24,026 bases of DNA from Chara braunii (Eukaryota > Streptophyta > Charophyceae > Charales > Characeae), in assembly GCA_003427395.1 (NCBI GenBank), contig BFEA01000256.1, positions 1,018,001 to 1,042,026 on the forward strand. Direction: 5' to 3'. The notes under the pieces were generated by a model. It saw only the letters and a program-made list of their open reading frames with translations, did no database searches and was not told where the DNA came from. Shown piece after piece: positions 10,390 through 19,981 of this stretch. A program made the translations under genes and the position numbers. The first letter of the stretch is position 1. Each line of letters begins with the position of its first letter.

Positions 10390-11010
10390 CCCATGCGAGT
10401 ATCTGTCCACATCCTCCTCCTCCTCCTGTCTCCCCCCCTCTATTTTGTAGCCTTCGTGCTCCCTCCTCCAGTGCGGGGCATGTCGGCGATGCAAGCCGCC
10501 CCTGCATCTCCTCTTCACCCTCCTCATCGTTTCACACCTCCTCCTTCTCGGCTTCCTCAAATTGGACCTTGTCCTCCTTCTGGTTGACGGTCCTCGTCCT
10601 CCTCCTCCTCCTGACTTCTGACACGTGGTGCGCCCTGGTCGTTTCTTTTTTCTTTTCTCGGCTTTCTCATCTCACACCTTGTCCTCGTCCTACCTTGTCC
10701 TCCTCCTCCTCCTCCTCCTGCCTTCCGCCACGTGGTGCGCCTCGGCCAGTTCTTTTTCTTCTTTTCGCGTTAAGTTCTTCCCTTTCGCCTCGTCTTCCTC
10801 CTCTTCCTCCTCTTCCTCCTCTTCCTCCTTCTGTCTCCTCCCCTCTCAGTCAGCCCCTCCATCTCCTCTTCTTCCTCCTCCCCATCTCACAACCCCTCCT
10901 TCTCGGCTTCCTCATCTTGCACCTTGTCCTCCTCCTCTTTCTCGTTGTCATCCTTCTCCTCCTCCTCCTGACTGCTCTCGTGCACGTGCCATGTTGCGTG
11001 CCCGACTATT
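10390..11010. repeat. CCT-rich pyrimidine tract with 107-bp imperfect tandem units
   Basis: Strongly strand-asymmetric CCTCCT sequence. Two clear unit copies carry CACGTGGTGCGCC at 10622-10634 and 10729-10741, each preceded by a CTCCTCCTCCTCCTG run and followed by TTCTTTTTTC-like sequence. A third, weaker copy ends in a CACGTG near 10984. CACGTG is also the plant G-box core, but here it is part of the repeat. No gene is supported. Confidence 0.75.
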
Positions 11011-11095
11011 GACTGTTAGAAAGCCAGGCGGACAAAGGAAATAGAGGAGTATTCAGATTCCATCGTCATATGCATACAGAAGGGATAGCATGGGA

Positions 11096-11160
11096 GGGAG
11101 AAAGAGAGGGAGAAAGAGAGGGAGAAAGAGAGGGAGAAAGAGAGGGCGAAAGGGAAAGAG
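11096..11160. repeat. 12-bp minisatellite (GGGAGAAAGAGA)n
   Basis: At least four near-perfect copies of a 12-bp purine unit. It sits at the left edge of the half foldback repeat. The full foldback copy at 23.5 kb has only a single GGGAGAAAG-type stretch there, so the array expanded locally. Confidence 0.9.
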
Positions 11161-11455
11161 ATGGCTAGCGAGCAAAGAGAAATAAAGCGTGGCTGTATCT
11201 TGATTCCATCGTAGCCTGCTCATGCGCCTCCTTCTCCTCCTTCCTCTTCCTACACTTCATCCACCGTGACGCCCTCCTCCTTCACCCTCCGCGTCCTTCT
11301 CGAATTGCTACATTCCCCTCGTAGTTTTTCTCTTGCTCCTTCATCCTTCTCCTAGCGATTGATGCGCAAGTCCGAAGGAAGATGTGGAAGCATGGTGTCC
11401 TCCTCCTCAATTGTAGTACCCTCTTGGTCCATCCTCCTCCACCCTGTGACGTACC
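11150..11455. repeat. Partial copy of the foldback repeat (right half)
   Basis: Matches 23555-23858 along its whole length with many substitutions and a ~10-bp deletion (the GGGACTT-containing part near 11378). Shared landmarks are ATGGCTAGCGAGCA, TCTTGATTCCATCGTAGC and GTGGAAGCATGGTGTCC. The left inverted arm present at 23412-23531 is absent here. Confidence 0.9.
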
Positions 11456-12238
11456 AGCTTCCGTACCCAAACGATTTTCTGAAGCCCTGATTTGTTGCTT
11501 TTCGGATCTCTCTTGGGCTTTTGGGGTACGCCTCTTTTTGGTACCACCTCAGTACACATAATCACAGGCCAACCAGACCCTCTCACGTCTAAGACGATGT
11601 TCGTTTTGGACTTCTTTGCAATTTCTTTTTGGCAATCCATGCATTTACGTAGGAATTACACGCGTCTTAGTGAGCGCACTAGGAATTTTGTTCGGCAGTT
11701 GAGAACCCCAGAAATTACGGGCGCTCCTCCCGCCGACGTGTCCATTCTTGCAAGTGGATGTTCCTGCACTCGCCCTTGAAAGATCTGTGAATTTTCGGTA
11801 CAAAGCTAGATAGACGTAGGATTTTAGCGCGCTCAATTCTGTGCGCAGATATTGCTTTTGAAAATTTCAATCTTGAATTAGTTTTAAAACCAGAATGGAT
11901 GGGACATAACTGTTTCGGTGCCTTTTTCTTTTCTGTACCTGCACCATGCATACAAGCTTTCCCCGCTTTCCGCGACGACCCATGCCATCTTCACCCTTCC
12001 CCTCTTGAAGTTCGCGTCTTCTCTCCTTCACCCGTAACTGTTTTCCATCCCCTCTCCCTTCACGCTTCTCTCCCGCTCCTTTTTCGTCTGAATCTTGGTT
12101 CCGCTCTGCACTACTCTTCACACTCTCCTTCTTCCCACCTTCATCCCCTTACAGGAACTCCCTGCCGATCCCCCCCCCTAGGGTATTCGAGCCGTCAGGT
12201 GACATTGTGTAAGGAGGACACTCCCCGCATGTTGTGAT
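11456..12238. other. Unassigned intergenic stretch
   Basis: No recognisable gene or repeat. Short open frames on both strands overlap each other and show no domain. The base composition is mixed, with pyrimidine patches after 11990. Confidence 0.4.
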
Positions 12239-12371
12239 CCGATTGGCTGCGAAGGAGCTCACGGGGATCGATATGGCTTTCCCTGTGCGATTAACCCAAA
12301 TTCTCTCTTTGTCCCCTCCTATCTCCAGCTCACTCTTCCCCATCTTCTATTCCCCTCTTCGCAACTATAAA
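12239..12371 (+). promoter_or_regulatory. Candidate Pol II promoter (CCAAT and TATA)
   Basis: TATAAA at 12366-12371 in the context ACTATAAACCCCCC, with an ATTGG (inverted CCAAT) at 12240-12244, about 125 bp upstream. A C/T-rich start region follows about 25-30 bp downstream (TTTCTCTCTCAACCC), as in many plant promoters. It points towards the structured block at 13.4-20.8 kb. Motif-level evidence only. Confidence 0.35.
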
Positions 12372-12396
12372 CCCCCCAAGCGCGTTCCATAATTTC

Positions 12397-12659
12397 TCTC
12401 TCAACCCATCTTCGAGCTTCAGGGAAGTCGTGGCCAGGTGATTTGCAAGTAGCGAGTAGGAAACTCCTGACGAGCTAACTGCAATGTATACTCCATAGAT
12501 CTTCTCTTGGTGTGGATTCTTAGGGCGGGCTACAAGAGACGGCGGATCGAGCAGGTTTTTTGCCACCATGGATGTTTCTTTCCCTATCTGGACTGCCAGC
12601 GAGGGGTTGTCGATAGGTTTGGCGACTTGGGCTCGCTACGTGGCTGTGTTGTGGTAAGT
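12397..12659 (+). other. Possible first exon ending at a splice donor
   Basis: If transcription starts near 12397, the first good donor is GTG|GTAAGTG at 12654. The stretch has no convincing protein frame; the 83-residue frame at 12507-12758 reads through the donor and matches nothing I recognise. A non-coding transcript is possible. Confidence 0.2.
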
Positions 12660-13440
12660 GTTTGCCACGGTCGGATAACTTTCATCGTTCAGCTTATTGG
12701 TTACATGCGAAGCAGGCCACGAACAACTGAAATGCTTTTGAAACCGATGAAGGAGTAGGTGGAGGTTGAGAGTGGGAGAGGACATGATATGAGTGGGAGG
12801 TGGGAATTAGGGCTGGTAAGGAATTACGTAGATTGTCCTTTGTCTTTCCTATCCTGCTAATTACAAGCTAATAAAATCCCTACTGAGTGTTTGATTTTCT
12901 GGCGTAAACATGATTTGGATTTTCCTGACGATGATGTATTCCGATGCTGGCATGACTGGGATTTTTTCAGAGGACGTTTGAATGATTTTGTGTATTGTTT
13001 TATCCCTAATTGAAATTCGACTTCAATCCGTAATTTCTGGGTAAGATTCTTAATCTGAAATTCGGAAATCAGAGTTTCAATTCGTAATTTCTGAGCGAGA
13101 TTCCTAATCGAAAATTCGTAATCTGAGGACGTTTGAATGATTTGCAAGTAGCTTTGCTCTGATCTCAATGAACGATTACTCAATTATGAACTGATGTTGA
13201 AAATTGAAATACTTTGTATTCTGTTTTTTTTTTCTATTCTTCAGTCCCTTGATACTGATACTCATAAATCAGATTTGAAATTCTAATCTCTTGATTCTCA
13301 ATAGTGACTTTAACTCAGTTTAAAATTCGGATTGCATGAAGTTTACCTCTCATGAGTCAGTTTTGGTTTAGGGTAGGCAGGCAAAGGATCTGATCAGTAT
13401 CTGAGGTTTGGGTACAGTTGGCAAGTTTCAGATTGTGGAT
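12660..13440. repeat. AT-rich region with short direct repeats
   Basis: Two ~54-bp units with the shared text CGTAATTTCTG and GAGATTC/AAGATTC begin at 13024 and 13078. They are bracketed by two copies of GAGGACGTTTGAATGATT (12970-12987 and 13125-13142). No gene is supported. Confidence 0.6.
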
Positions 13441-13450
13441 CACTTTCGTT

Positions 13451-13500
13451 TTTCTTTTGTGAACTATGTGGTGGAGGAGGTCGGCTTGTCGCAAGAGGAA
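13451..13500 (+). other. Hairpin family A, copy 1
   Basis: A 12-bp stem (TTTCTTTTGTGA with TCGCAAGAGGAA, including three G-U pairs) encloses a 26-nt loop that starts ACTATGTGGTGG and ends GGAGGTCGGCTTG. The loop recurs in three other places in the window with unrelated but paired stems. Function unknown. Confidence 0.8.
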
Positions 13501-13533
13501 GTTGAGGGTTGTCTACCTTCACTTTTCTTCATT

Positions 13534-13570
13534 TCGTGAACCATGGGTGAAGGAGGTCGGCTTGTCGCGG
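13534..13570 (+). other. Hairpin family A, copy 2
   Basis: A 6-bp stem (TCGTGA with TCGCGG, including two G-U pairs) around a 25-nt loop starting ACCATGGGTGAA and ending GGAGGTCGGCTTG. This is the most diverged loop and shortest stem of the family. It lies 83 bp after copy 1. Confidence 0.7.
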
Positions 13571-13581
13571 TGTCGGCGCGA

Positions 13582-13599
13582 ATACCCTTATAAGGGTAT
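13582..13599. other. Perfect 18-nt palindrome
   Basis: ATACCCTTATAAGGGTAT reads the same on both strands. It can form a 6-bp hairpin or bind a dimeric protein. It lies 12 bp after hairpin A copy 2. Confidence 0.8.
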
Positions 13600-13772
13600 C
13601 CGCCCTGGTTCTTGCAAGCAACATAAAGTAAGTCTAGTTTAAAGTTTGAATATACCGCGTGAGTCGTGGCAGTCTCCGATTGTTTATGCGGCTGATGATT
13701 GACTAAAATAAAGAGTGTGTGGGCGCACAGACTTGAGGCGCGCGTGATCTTTTTAATTGTTGATGATTGAAG

Positions 13773-13800
13773 GGTCGGCGTGAGTGCCGACCAGATTTTT
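13773..13800 (+). terminator. Hairpin followed by T run
   Basis: GGTCGGC and GCCGACC pair perfectly around GTGAGT and are followed by AGATTTTT. The layout resembles a factor-independent terminator, but in a nuclear genome it may simply be an RNA processing hairpin ahead of the LSU-like region. Confidence 0.3.
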
Positions 13801-14140
13801 ATTTTCTTATTAAAATAGGGATCAAAAAGATTACGTCTCGTTGATTGAGGTGCTTGCCTGTGACCTGTACGTACGTACGGAGGACGGCATCGACAACAAT
13901 GTTACTTCTGAAGGCGTTTCGGTAGCTTGACGCGTCGCAGCCATGCTCGCGTCCAAGCCTCGAATAAGGGAATAAGTTGGAGCCGCGCCGGCCAGCAGGT
14001 GCAATGCCTGCTACGACAGGTGGGCGGTACCGGCCAGGGGTCAGCCGGTAGCATCAGGGCCGGGGTTCTCCGATGGGCCAGCCACTGTGCCTCCCCTCCA
14101 GTCTCCTCCCCCTATGGACTCCAGTGGGTGCACCCATGAA
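13801..14140 (+). other. Possible LSU domain I remnant, structured
   Basis: GC content rises sharply after 13860. Weak resemblances to LSU domain I exist (AATAGGGATCAAAAAGATTA near 13815, and CCTCGAATAAGGG near 13957), but universally conserved domain I blocks are not seen. Assigned only by position before the stronger LSU match. Confidence 0.25.
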
Positions 14141-15790
14141 CTGTTGAAGCACAGACCCATGTTGGAACCCAGATACGTAACTGGTGAGTAAAACCCAAAA
14201 ACTGAGAAGTATCTGGGGTCGCTCAGACCTTAAGGGGCTGCGGACGGGGCACTACCGGGACTGAGTCCTTCGGGACATCCGATAAAATTGGAGCGATACG
14301 GGGGAGGTTAGTATGCCTCTGGAGGGCATCGTCTAGCAGCCACGACCTACCGGTGAGAGAGGGGGGTGACCTGTTGAAGGCTTGAAAAGGCTGGCAGTGC
14401 TGCCTGAACGGCAGCCCTCAGGCCTTGGGTGATGGGGCTTGCGGCAAGTATCCGCATGGAAGATCTTCGTTGGGCTTTGCGGCGAGCGCAATAGTTGTCG
14501 TACGACTTAGAGGTCGGATTGGGTATAGGGGCGAAAGACTAATCGAACCGTCTAATAGCTGGTTCCCTCCGAAGATTCTGCGGAAGTACGAGGCTGGTTG
14601 ATCCGGTAGGAGAGTTGTTATACACTTCTCCATCGGACCTCGATTCCTGCGACCGTCGTCCACTACCTGTATCGTTCGGCAGCGTTGTGGTGTCCGCTTC
14701 GGAGCGCAGGTTGGCGCTGGCGAATGGAGGCGCTAAACAGGTGAGTGAACCCGGACGTGAAGCCTGGGGGTGGCTATGGCGGAAGGGAGAACCCGCGACT
14801 TGCTCGCTTCTCGTCGGAATCGGACGAGGGAAAGGTCGAGTTGGGGGTTTTGGAGTAGGGCGAGTACAGGGATGAGGTTAGTTTCAGCTGTAGGTTAGTA
14901 GATGAACGGATAGTGGAGAAAGGTTTGCCGGGAGGATGGCGGAGGAAGCTACGACGAACGGGAAAGGGCGAAAGTTTTAGTTACTCGGCCGTTTCCCAAC
15001 CGTTTTCGGCGAACTAAGGTCGGATTCCGGGGTTTTTTAGATGGGCGACCCCGAATCTGAGGTCATAGTTAGTGTTAGATTGGTGAAATAGGAGTCAGTA
15101 AGAAACTAAGTCGCGCGAGAGATGGCGGGAAGTGAAAAAGAGGGAGAGAATCGAGTCTCTATTCAAATCTTTATAAAGTCGAGTGAAAAAAAGGGGTTAA
15201 AGTATGGTTTTAAGGTGTAACGAATTAGTTAGTAGAGTTAGAATTGGGGAAAGGGTTGCAGGTTTTGTGCCATAATAAGTATTAGCCGCGCCCGGGGGAG
15301 TAGTTAGTTTCTGCTTAAATAAGGAATGAATCTAGCTGCTTTCGCGGACAGGTTCATTCGGTTTGTGCACACCCCCTCAGAGCGAACAGCGAGAGGCCAG
15401 CCGCAAGGTTGGAGACTTACCATTGCCCAACGCTCTGATCATCCTATTGATGGAAGTAGTCCTGCTAGCCTCTACGTGCGAGGCTGAGCTGGCGATGCAG
15501 GGCGGGGGGCGAAAGTCGAGTTGCGGAGTGTTGGGAGCTTCTGTCGATATACCTTCCCGTATTCTAGAGAAAGGTTCATTCTTGATTTGTACTCCTCATA
15601 GGTATGGGAGACGGGGCCATGGTACGATCGGCTGCATTTGGTTATGCTTTAGGAGAGGGTCCAATCTCCCCATGGGTAACGGGCGAGTCGGGTAGACCAA
15701 GGTCTGAGAGTAGGCAGGTGCATTGGTGCACGTATGAAGGACAGGTAACGAAGTGGGGGGTTTACCTGGCGATGACCAGCAAACACAGTT
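14141..15790 (+). rRNA. Highly diverged LSU (25S/28S-like) rRNA, domains II to IV
   Basis: The anchor is 14521-14574. It reads GGGTATAGGGGCGAAAGACT, then AATCGAACCGTCTAATAGCT, then GGTTCCCTCCGAAG, and differs at two positions from the plant 25S domain II core as I remember it. This is the eukaryotic cytosolic form, not the bacterial or organellar one. Weaker matches lie in LSU order around it: TTGAAGCACAGACC (14143) and GGTGAGTAAAACCC (14183); CTGGCGAATG with AACCCGGA (14717-14755); TATTCAAATC (15160); TTAGTAGAGTTAGAATTGGGG (15228-15248, in part); GGGGGAGTAGTTAGTTTCTG (15294); GTACTCCTCATAGG (15589); GGGTAACGGGCG and GGTCTGAGAG (15674-15710); GGTAACGAAGTGGGG (15744). Several helices are perfectly paired with non-standard sequence, for example 14168-14176 with 14209-14217 and a UUCG tetraloop at 14265-14276. 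The most conserved LSU blocks of domains IV-V (GTAACTATGACTC, the peptidyl-transferase loop) were not found. It may be a functional but very divergent rRNA, an rRNA-derived RNA, or a pseudogene. Confidence 0.6.
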
Positions 15791-17144
15791 CGGGTAGGCA
15801 GAGCCTGCAGCTTGGTTAAGGGGTCTCTCTTCACTTCACTTTCAGAGCAGCAGTAGGCCTGTGTGTTCGCTGTTGTGAGCCGGCTGAGTCCTTACAACGC
15901 ACGCCGTGTTCCGCAGTGTGGTGGCGGTGCACTTACTGTGCATTTCCGTTGAGTCATTGTGGGTACTGCTAGCCTGTGCTAGGCATTGCGGGCAACGCTG
16001 TATTATGTTGTATGCTGCATATACAAGGTTGTTATAAGGTGTTAAGGGGCAGATGAACCTGGTCGGAAAGACGACCAGCTACGTTGGGAGTCAGGCGTTG
16101 CTACATAGTGTGGTGCTTGCCTTTGTCGAGGTGGTTGCCCTGCTCACTGCATGGGTAACCCCACTGAAATTTCGTAGGAATAGCAGCAAAAAAGGGGGGG
16201 GATTACTGTTGTTGCAGGTTGGCTCCTTCGCTGCTTTGAGGGTGGCGTCTCCTCTCGGGCATGCTGTTGAACGAACAAAGCGGTGACTTGCCGCATTGAA
16301 AGAGAGACCATCGCTGCTGACGCGCAGGGCAGGGTGCTGCCATCTTTGAGTCAAGAGCCACAGCATTCCTCGCTGCTATTTGTAGCGGGTTCCACAAGTC
16401 TGCCTCGGCTATTGAGCTGCAGCAGCGATTGCTGAGTCTATTACGGACTGCTGCGGTGCTTGGAGTGTGGCTGTTTAGCATCGGGTGGCTGCAGTTGGGC
16501 CACGAGAGACGAAGGTGTAGTCGGGCTTGCGAAAGGGGGTTATCACTACGATTTGGGAGTTCGTCAGGAGAGTCTGTTTCAATAGTTTGACTTTCGGTTG
16601 AACAAGCTGTTATGTTGGCCGCCATTGCGGGGCCCTCAGGCGCATCAAGGTGTCAAGGCCCTCTCCTGTGAGTCTGAGTGCACCCTCCTTGGATCTGAGA
16701 GACTAAAAGCTTCTTCGTCTGCCCTTCTTCCTCTAAGTCTAGTCTGTTGGTTCTGAGAGGAAGGCGGCAGGCGGGATTGCAACCCGTAGGTCCGCATCAA
16801 GACTCTGTGGGGAGTCAGCCCACCGATTGCGGGAGCTCTGTCGAAACTCAGGAGGAGTTATGGAGGCAGGGAATTGAAAGGTAACCATTGCTTCTCCTTC
16901 TGTAACCCCAGGTTATAGCCCCTATTCGTACTACCTGTTGTGTTTGACTGAGTATGTGGCATGCATCCCTACTTTGACTTTTTGGTTTGACTTTCAGGAC
17001 TTAAACCAGACTAAGTAAGGGGATGTGCGTGCAATCTCAGTTTCAGCTTTTGTTGATTGTGTGAAAGCAGACTGCTTAAAAAGATTGCATCTGGGAAAGG
17101 GCAGGATGGGAAACAGTTTTGCGTGAGGTTTGACTGGGTTATCA
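15791..17144 (+). other. Structured spacer after the LSU-like region
   Basis: No protein motif. Clear hairpins include CTGGTCG/CGACCAG around GAAAGA (16059-16078) and GGTTGCCC/GGGTAACC around a 12-nt loop (16133-16160). A short AAGACTCTGTGG at 16799-16810 resembles the start of LSU domain V (AAGACCCTGTTGAG) but is isolated. By position this is either LSU continuation or an intergenic-spacer equivalent. Confidence 0.4.
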
Positions 17145-18090
17145 GGGCTGGGAGGTCCCCATAAGTTTGGGGAGACCCAGTGCTATGTTTATTTTGGCTT
17201 GAGTGGAGCGCCAGACCCTTCTATAAGCTTAGGGGATCTGATTGCTCGGGAGGCTGGGAAGTCCCCATAAGTTTGGGGAGACCTGGTGCTGTGGGATTGC
17301 CTTGAGAACCAGACTGTTCTATAAGTTTAGGTGGTCTAGTTGCTCTGACTTGCGAGGGCTGCTTGTGATTGATTTTTTTCAGGGGCCAAGTGCGTTCTGT
17401 AAGTTCAGGTGCCTTGGTTGCCTTGGTTATTTTGGGCTTTCTCCTGTTTATTTAGTTCTGAACGAGGAGGTGTGAGCCGTTCTATAAGTTTAGGTGGCTC
17501 AGTCTCTTCCTGCTTTATCTTGAGAAAATGAACCTGACAAAGGGCAGGCCGTTCTGTAAGTTCAGGTGGTCTAACCCAATGCCACGTGAAGTTTGGGTCA
17601 GAGAGAAACGAATCAGGCAGAGAGCCAAACTGCTCTGTAAGTTCAGGTGGTCTGACTCAAAGCTTCGCACATGCACCCAAAGGTTATAATTTGGCTATAT
17701 TTTATTATTACTTCAGCTATGGACAAGCTAATCAGACCGTTCTATAAGTTTAGGTGGTCTGACTATGGCATATCACAATCTAAAGAGAGTATAACTAAGA
17801 GTATAACTGAAGGTAACTTGGGTCGACCGAGCATTGTTTCTAAGATGAATGGCTCAGTCCTACGCCCACTATGAAGATTAAGTTCAGAGAGGTATATACA
17901 AAGTGACTATTAAATAGTCTAGGACGAGTAGAATGGTCTAGTCATATGCCCAAAGAAGAGAAAAGTTGTGGTGCCCTGTGTTTGTGTATACTTTGGCTAA
18001 GTTAGACTCATTCCTTAAGTTTGGGTGGTCTGACTTTAGGCCTGGCTAAGGTAAGGTTCATTCCATAAGTTTGGGTGTCCTGGCCTTGTG
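17145..18090 (+). repeat. Hairpin family B array, 11 copies, TAAGTT hexaloop
   Basis: Eleven hairpins share the centre TAAGTT (TAAGCT in one), at 17162, 17224, 17268, 17322, 17400, 17485, 17557, 17638, 17745, 18016 and 18066. The usual form is outer stem, GTT, CTA-TAAGTT-TAG, GT, outer stem. The inner closing pairs covary: CTA/TAG in some copies, CTG/CAG in others, CCCCA/TGGGG in 17162 and 17268, and CCA/TGG in 18066. The outer stems covary too: GAGCC/GGCTC (17475-17500), CAGACC/GGTCTG (17733-17761), CCAAG/CTTGG (17385-17416). Some copies arose by a 106-bp local duplication (17150 and 17256), but the paired changes show selection for structure. No known family is recognised. Confidence 0.85.
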
Positions 18091-18383
18091 CCTTATGTAA
18101 GTTGGGTATAAGGGGTTAAAGCATTGAAGGATCATGAACTATTGTTTGCTAAGGTTTACTTGGGATGGTGAAAAGTACTTACCTTTGTGGTTTGAATTGC
18201 ATGTGACTGAGTGCGACTACTGCTCTAGTCTGAGGTTCAGTCGGTAGGTAGTTGCTTTAGTTGCTCGCCACGTACTAGAGCTATATGAGTTAATTTCAAT
18301 TCCTGCATTTTCTGAGCTAAGTTTATTTTACTTAGATCAATTCTCGCATTTTTTTGGGTCTTTTGTTATACTTGGCTCTGTAT
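18091..18383. other. Spacer without recognised feature
   Basis: AT-rich sequence between hairpin families B and C. No hairpin or coding signal stands out. Confidence 0.4.
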
Positions 18384-18675
18384 AAATTTTGGTAAGCTAC
18401 TTTCTCTACGGGAAGCGCTGCCAAAATTTCTGCAAATCCAAGGAGTTAGTCAAATTTTGGCTTTTCAAAGTTCAACTTGTCTAAAGTTCATATATGGCTT
18501 AGTAAAAATATGAAAATACTCCTTTTCTAAAGGGAGTGCTGCCCAAATTTTTGCTAATTCAGGAAGTTAGACAAAATTGAACGTTGAAAAGTTGAGAACT
18601 ATTTCTACTTTCATATTCAGGCTGATATAAAATTTAAAAAGACACTTTTCCTACAGGAAGCGCTGCCGAAATTTT
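18384..18675 (+). repeat. Hairpin family C, three copies
   Basis: Three nested hairpins about 120-125 bp apart. The outer arms are 18384-18392/18421-18429 (AAATTTTGG with CCAAAATTT), 18504-18512/18544-18552 (one mismatch) and 18629-18635/18669-18675. Each contains a smaller hairpin whose stem sequence differs (CTTTCT/GGGAAG, ACTCCTT/AGGGAGT, TTTCC/GGAAG) around a CTA-containing loop. It is followed by the nearly constant strand GCGCTGCC (GTGCTGCC in copy 2). This is again constant single-stranded text with variable paired arms. Confidence 0.75.
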
Positions 18676-19676
18676 CTTCGTGTGAAGGAGATAAAATATA
18701 TTTTAACACGTGGCGATTCTGGCAATCCACTCTGTATAAGGGAGATTATGTCAAGGTCTACCTTTGCTTTGGGCACGAGTTTAGAGGTAGGCTCAGGCTA
18801 TGCTTATAGGAGGACTTTGAGTGAGAGTGTGTTATGGAGTTGTATTCTCCATACACTTATGATTTTAACTTGGGGATTGACATGTCTTGTGTTACAGGTC
18901 TTATTGATCGATTGATTCGGGATTGGAACTAGATTCAGTTTGATCCTACAAGGATCATCTTCTGTTAACACTGATAACAGGTCGGTTGCCGATTCGTCGG
19001 TTTGCGATTCAACTTCAATCCACTCTTTTCACTCAACCTAAAGGCTTTAGCCTTGTGGTTTGAATTGTTTCATTGTGTTTTCACCTGGACTTTATTGAAT
19101 GGTCATTTAACAAAAGTAATGAGTATTTATTTTTGGGGAGTTGCACAAGAGTGAGGTTTGTATGGCTAAAGCAAGGGGTATGAGCATAGAGAATGGTTAA
19201 AGTTGACCCCGTGTATTGCATGGACTTTTGTTGGATCTTTGATGTGATTGCAGGTAGGTTTGTGGTTCAGACTCAGGATGTGACTGCCTGTGATTACATA
19301 CATATATGGCTGAGAGGAGTCCCACTGTGACTGTGAGAAGTGATCGTCCTATATAAATAAACCTTCTGTATATATTTATATGCGCCTTGGGTATGCGCGC
19401 GGCTTACTGTGATCGTGCGCCAGGGTTAGCCAGAGTATGGTTTGAGAGAAAAGGGAGATCTCCTTTTATCCTTTGTTTTTTTAGAGATTTTTATGGTCGG
19501 ACGTTGGTCCTGGGCCGGGATTCAAGATCCTTGTCCAGGATATCCCAAGTCATAGACTCTGCAGGGAAGGGATTTGCCCCCTTGCATAGCCTATTTGCCT
19601 TGCCTACCGAGACGCTCAGACCAAAGGCCGGAGGTCTCGCGGCAGTTGCACGACTATTCCTTCAGCCGCGCAATAT

Positions 19677-19758
19677 CGTGAGGGATTAGACCCTCACGAC
19701 ACTTCGAGTCTGACACTTGAGTGTCATAAGCGGTACTCGGATCCACGAGGGACCGCTT
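19677..19758 (+). other. Three consecutive perfect hairpins in the SSU-like region
   Basis: CGTGAGGG/CCCTCACG around ATTAGA (19677-19698), TGACACT/AGTGTCA around TG (19711-19726), and AAGCGGT/ACCGCTT with inner CTCG/CGAG (19728-19758) follow one another without long gaps. None of the stems has the usual 18S sequence, which argues for maintained structure. Confidence 0.85.
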
Positions 19759-19943
19759 GATTATGGACACTACATAGTACGCCATCATTGCGACTGCTTG
19801 CGTATGCCTGCATTGCTAGTCGATATGAGTGGGCCCTGCATCCGCGCGGTTTTATACTAAGGCTCGCATGCGACGCCTATCCGATTTCCGCATCGGAAAA
19901 TTATGGGATGGCTACTGAAGGGACTAGGAATGTGTCATGTTGT

Positions 19944-19948
<5 letters not shown>

Positions 19949-19978
<30 letters not shown>
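19949..19978. repeat. (TG)15 microsatellite
   Basis: An uninterrupted TG/GT run of about 30 bp, followed by a T-rich stretch. It lies inside the SSU-like region. Confidence 0.95.

Positions 19979-19981
<3 letters not shown>

Noticed and set aside
10108-10507. Open frames rich in Arg-Glu or Ser-Leu across the CT run
   Set aside because: Frames through dinucleotide repeats are open by composition. No conserved protein sequence flanks them.
13348-13400. GAGTC, GGTTTAGGGTAGG and AAGGATC resembling an SSU 3' end before hairpin A copies
   Set aside because: The upstream 12.7-13.3 kb is AT-rich and lacks SSU core blocks. It also differs from the better SSU 3' candidate at 20275.
13600-13760. Possible 5.8S rRNA between hairpin A copies and the LSU-like region (also considered at 20910-21000)
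   Set aside because: Only short fragments match and the universal GAAGAACGCAGCGAAATGCG block is absent at both places.
14594-14604. CTGGTTGATCC, identical to the 18S 5' end
   Set aside because: It lies inside the LSU-like region just after the LSU core, in a hairpin. No other SSU anchors follow it there, while a better-placed SSU start lies at 18939.
17557-17562. Resemblance of family B (CGTTCTGTAAG) to a bacterial 23S segment
   Set aside because: Eleven copies with changing stems cannot be rRNA helices. The match is limited to about 11 bases.
17162-17750. GTAAGTTCAG in family B copies read as tiny GT-AG introns
   Set aside because: Ten bases is far below any workable intron. Other copies read ATAAGTTTAG, and the pairing pattern explains the motif better.
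17917-17940. TCTAGGACGAGTAGAA resembling the sarcin-ricin loop
   Set aside because: The GAGA core of the loop is not kept and no flanking LSU domain VI blocks are found nearby.
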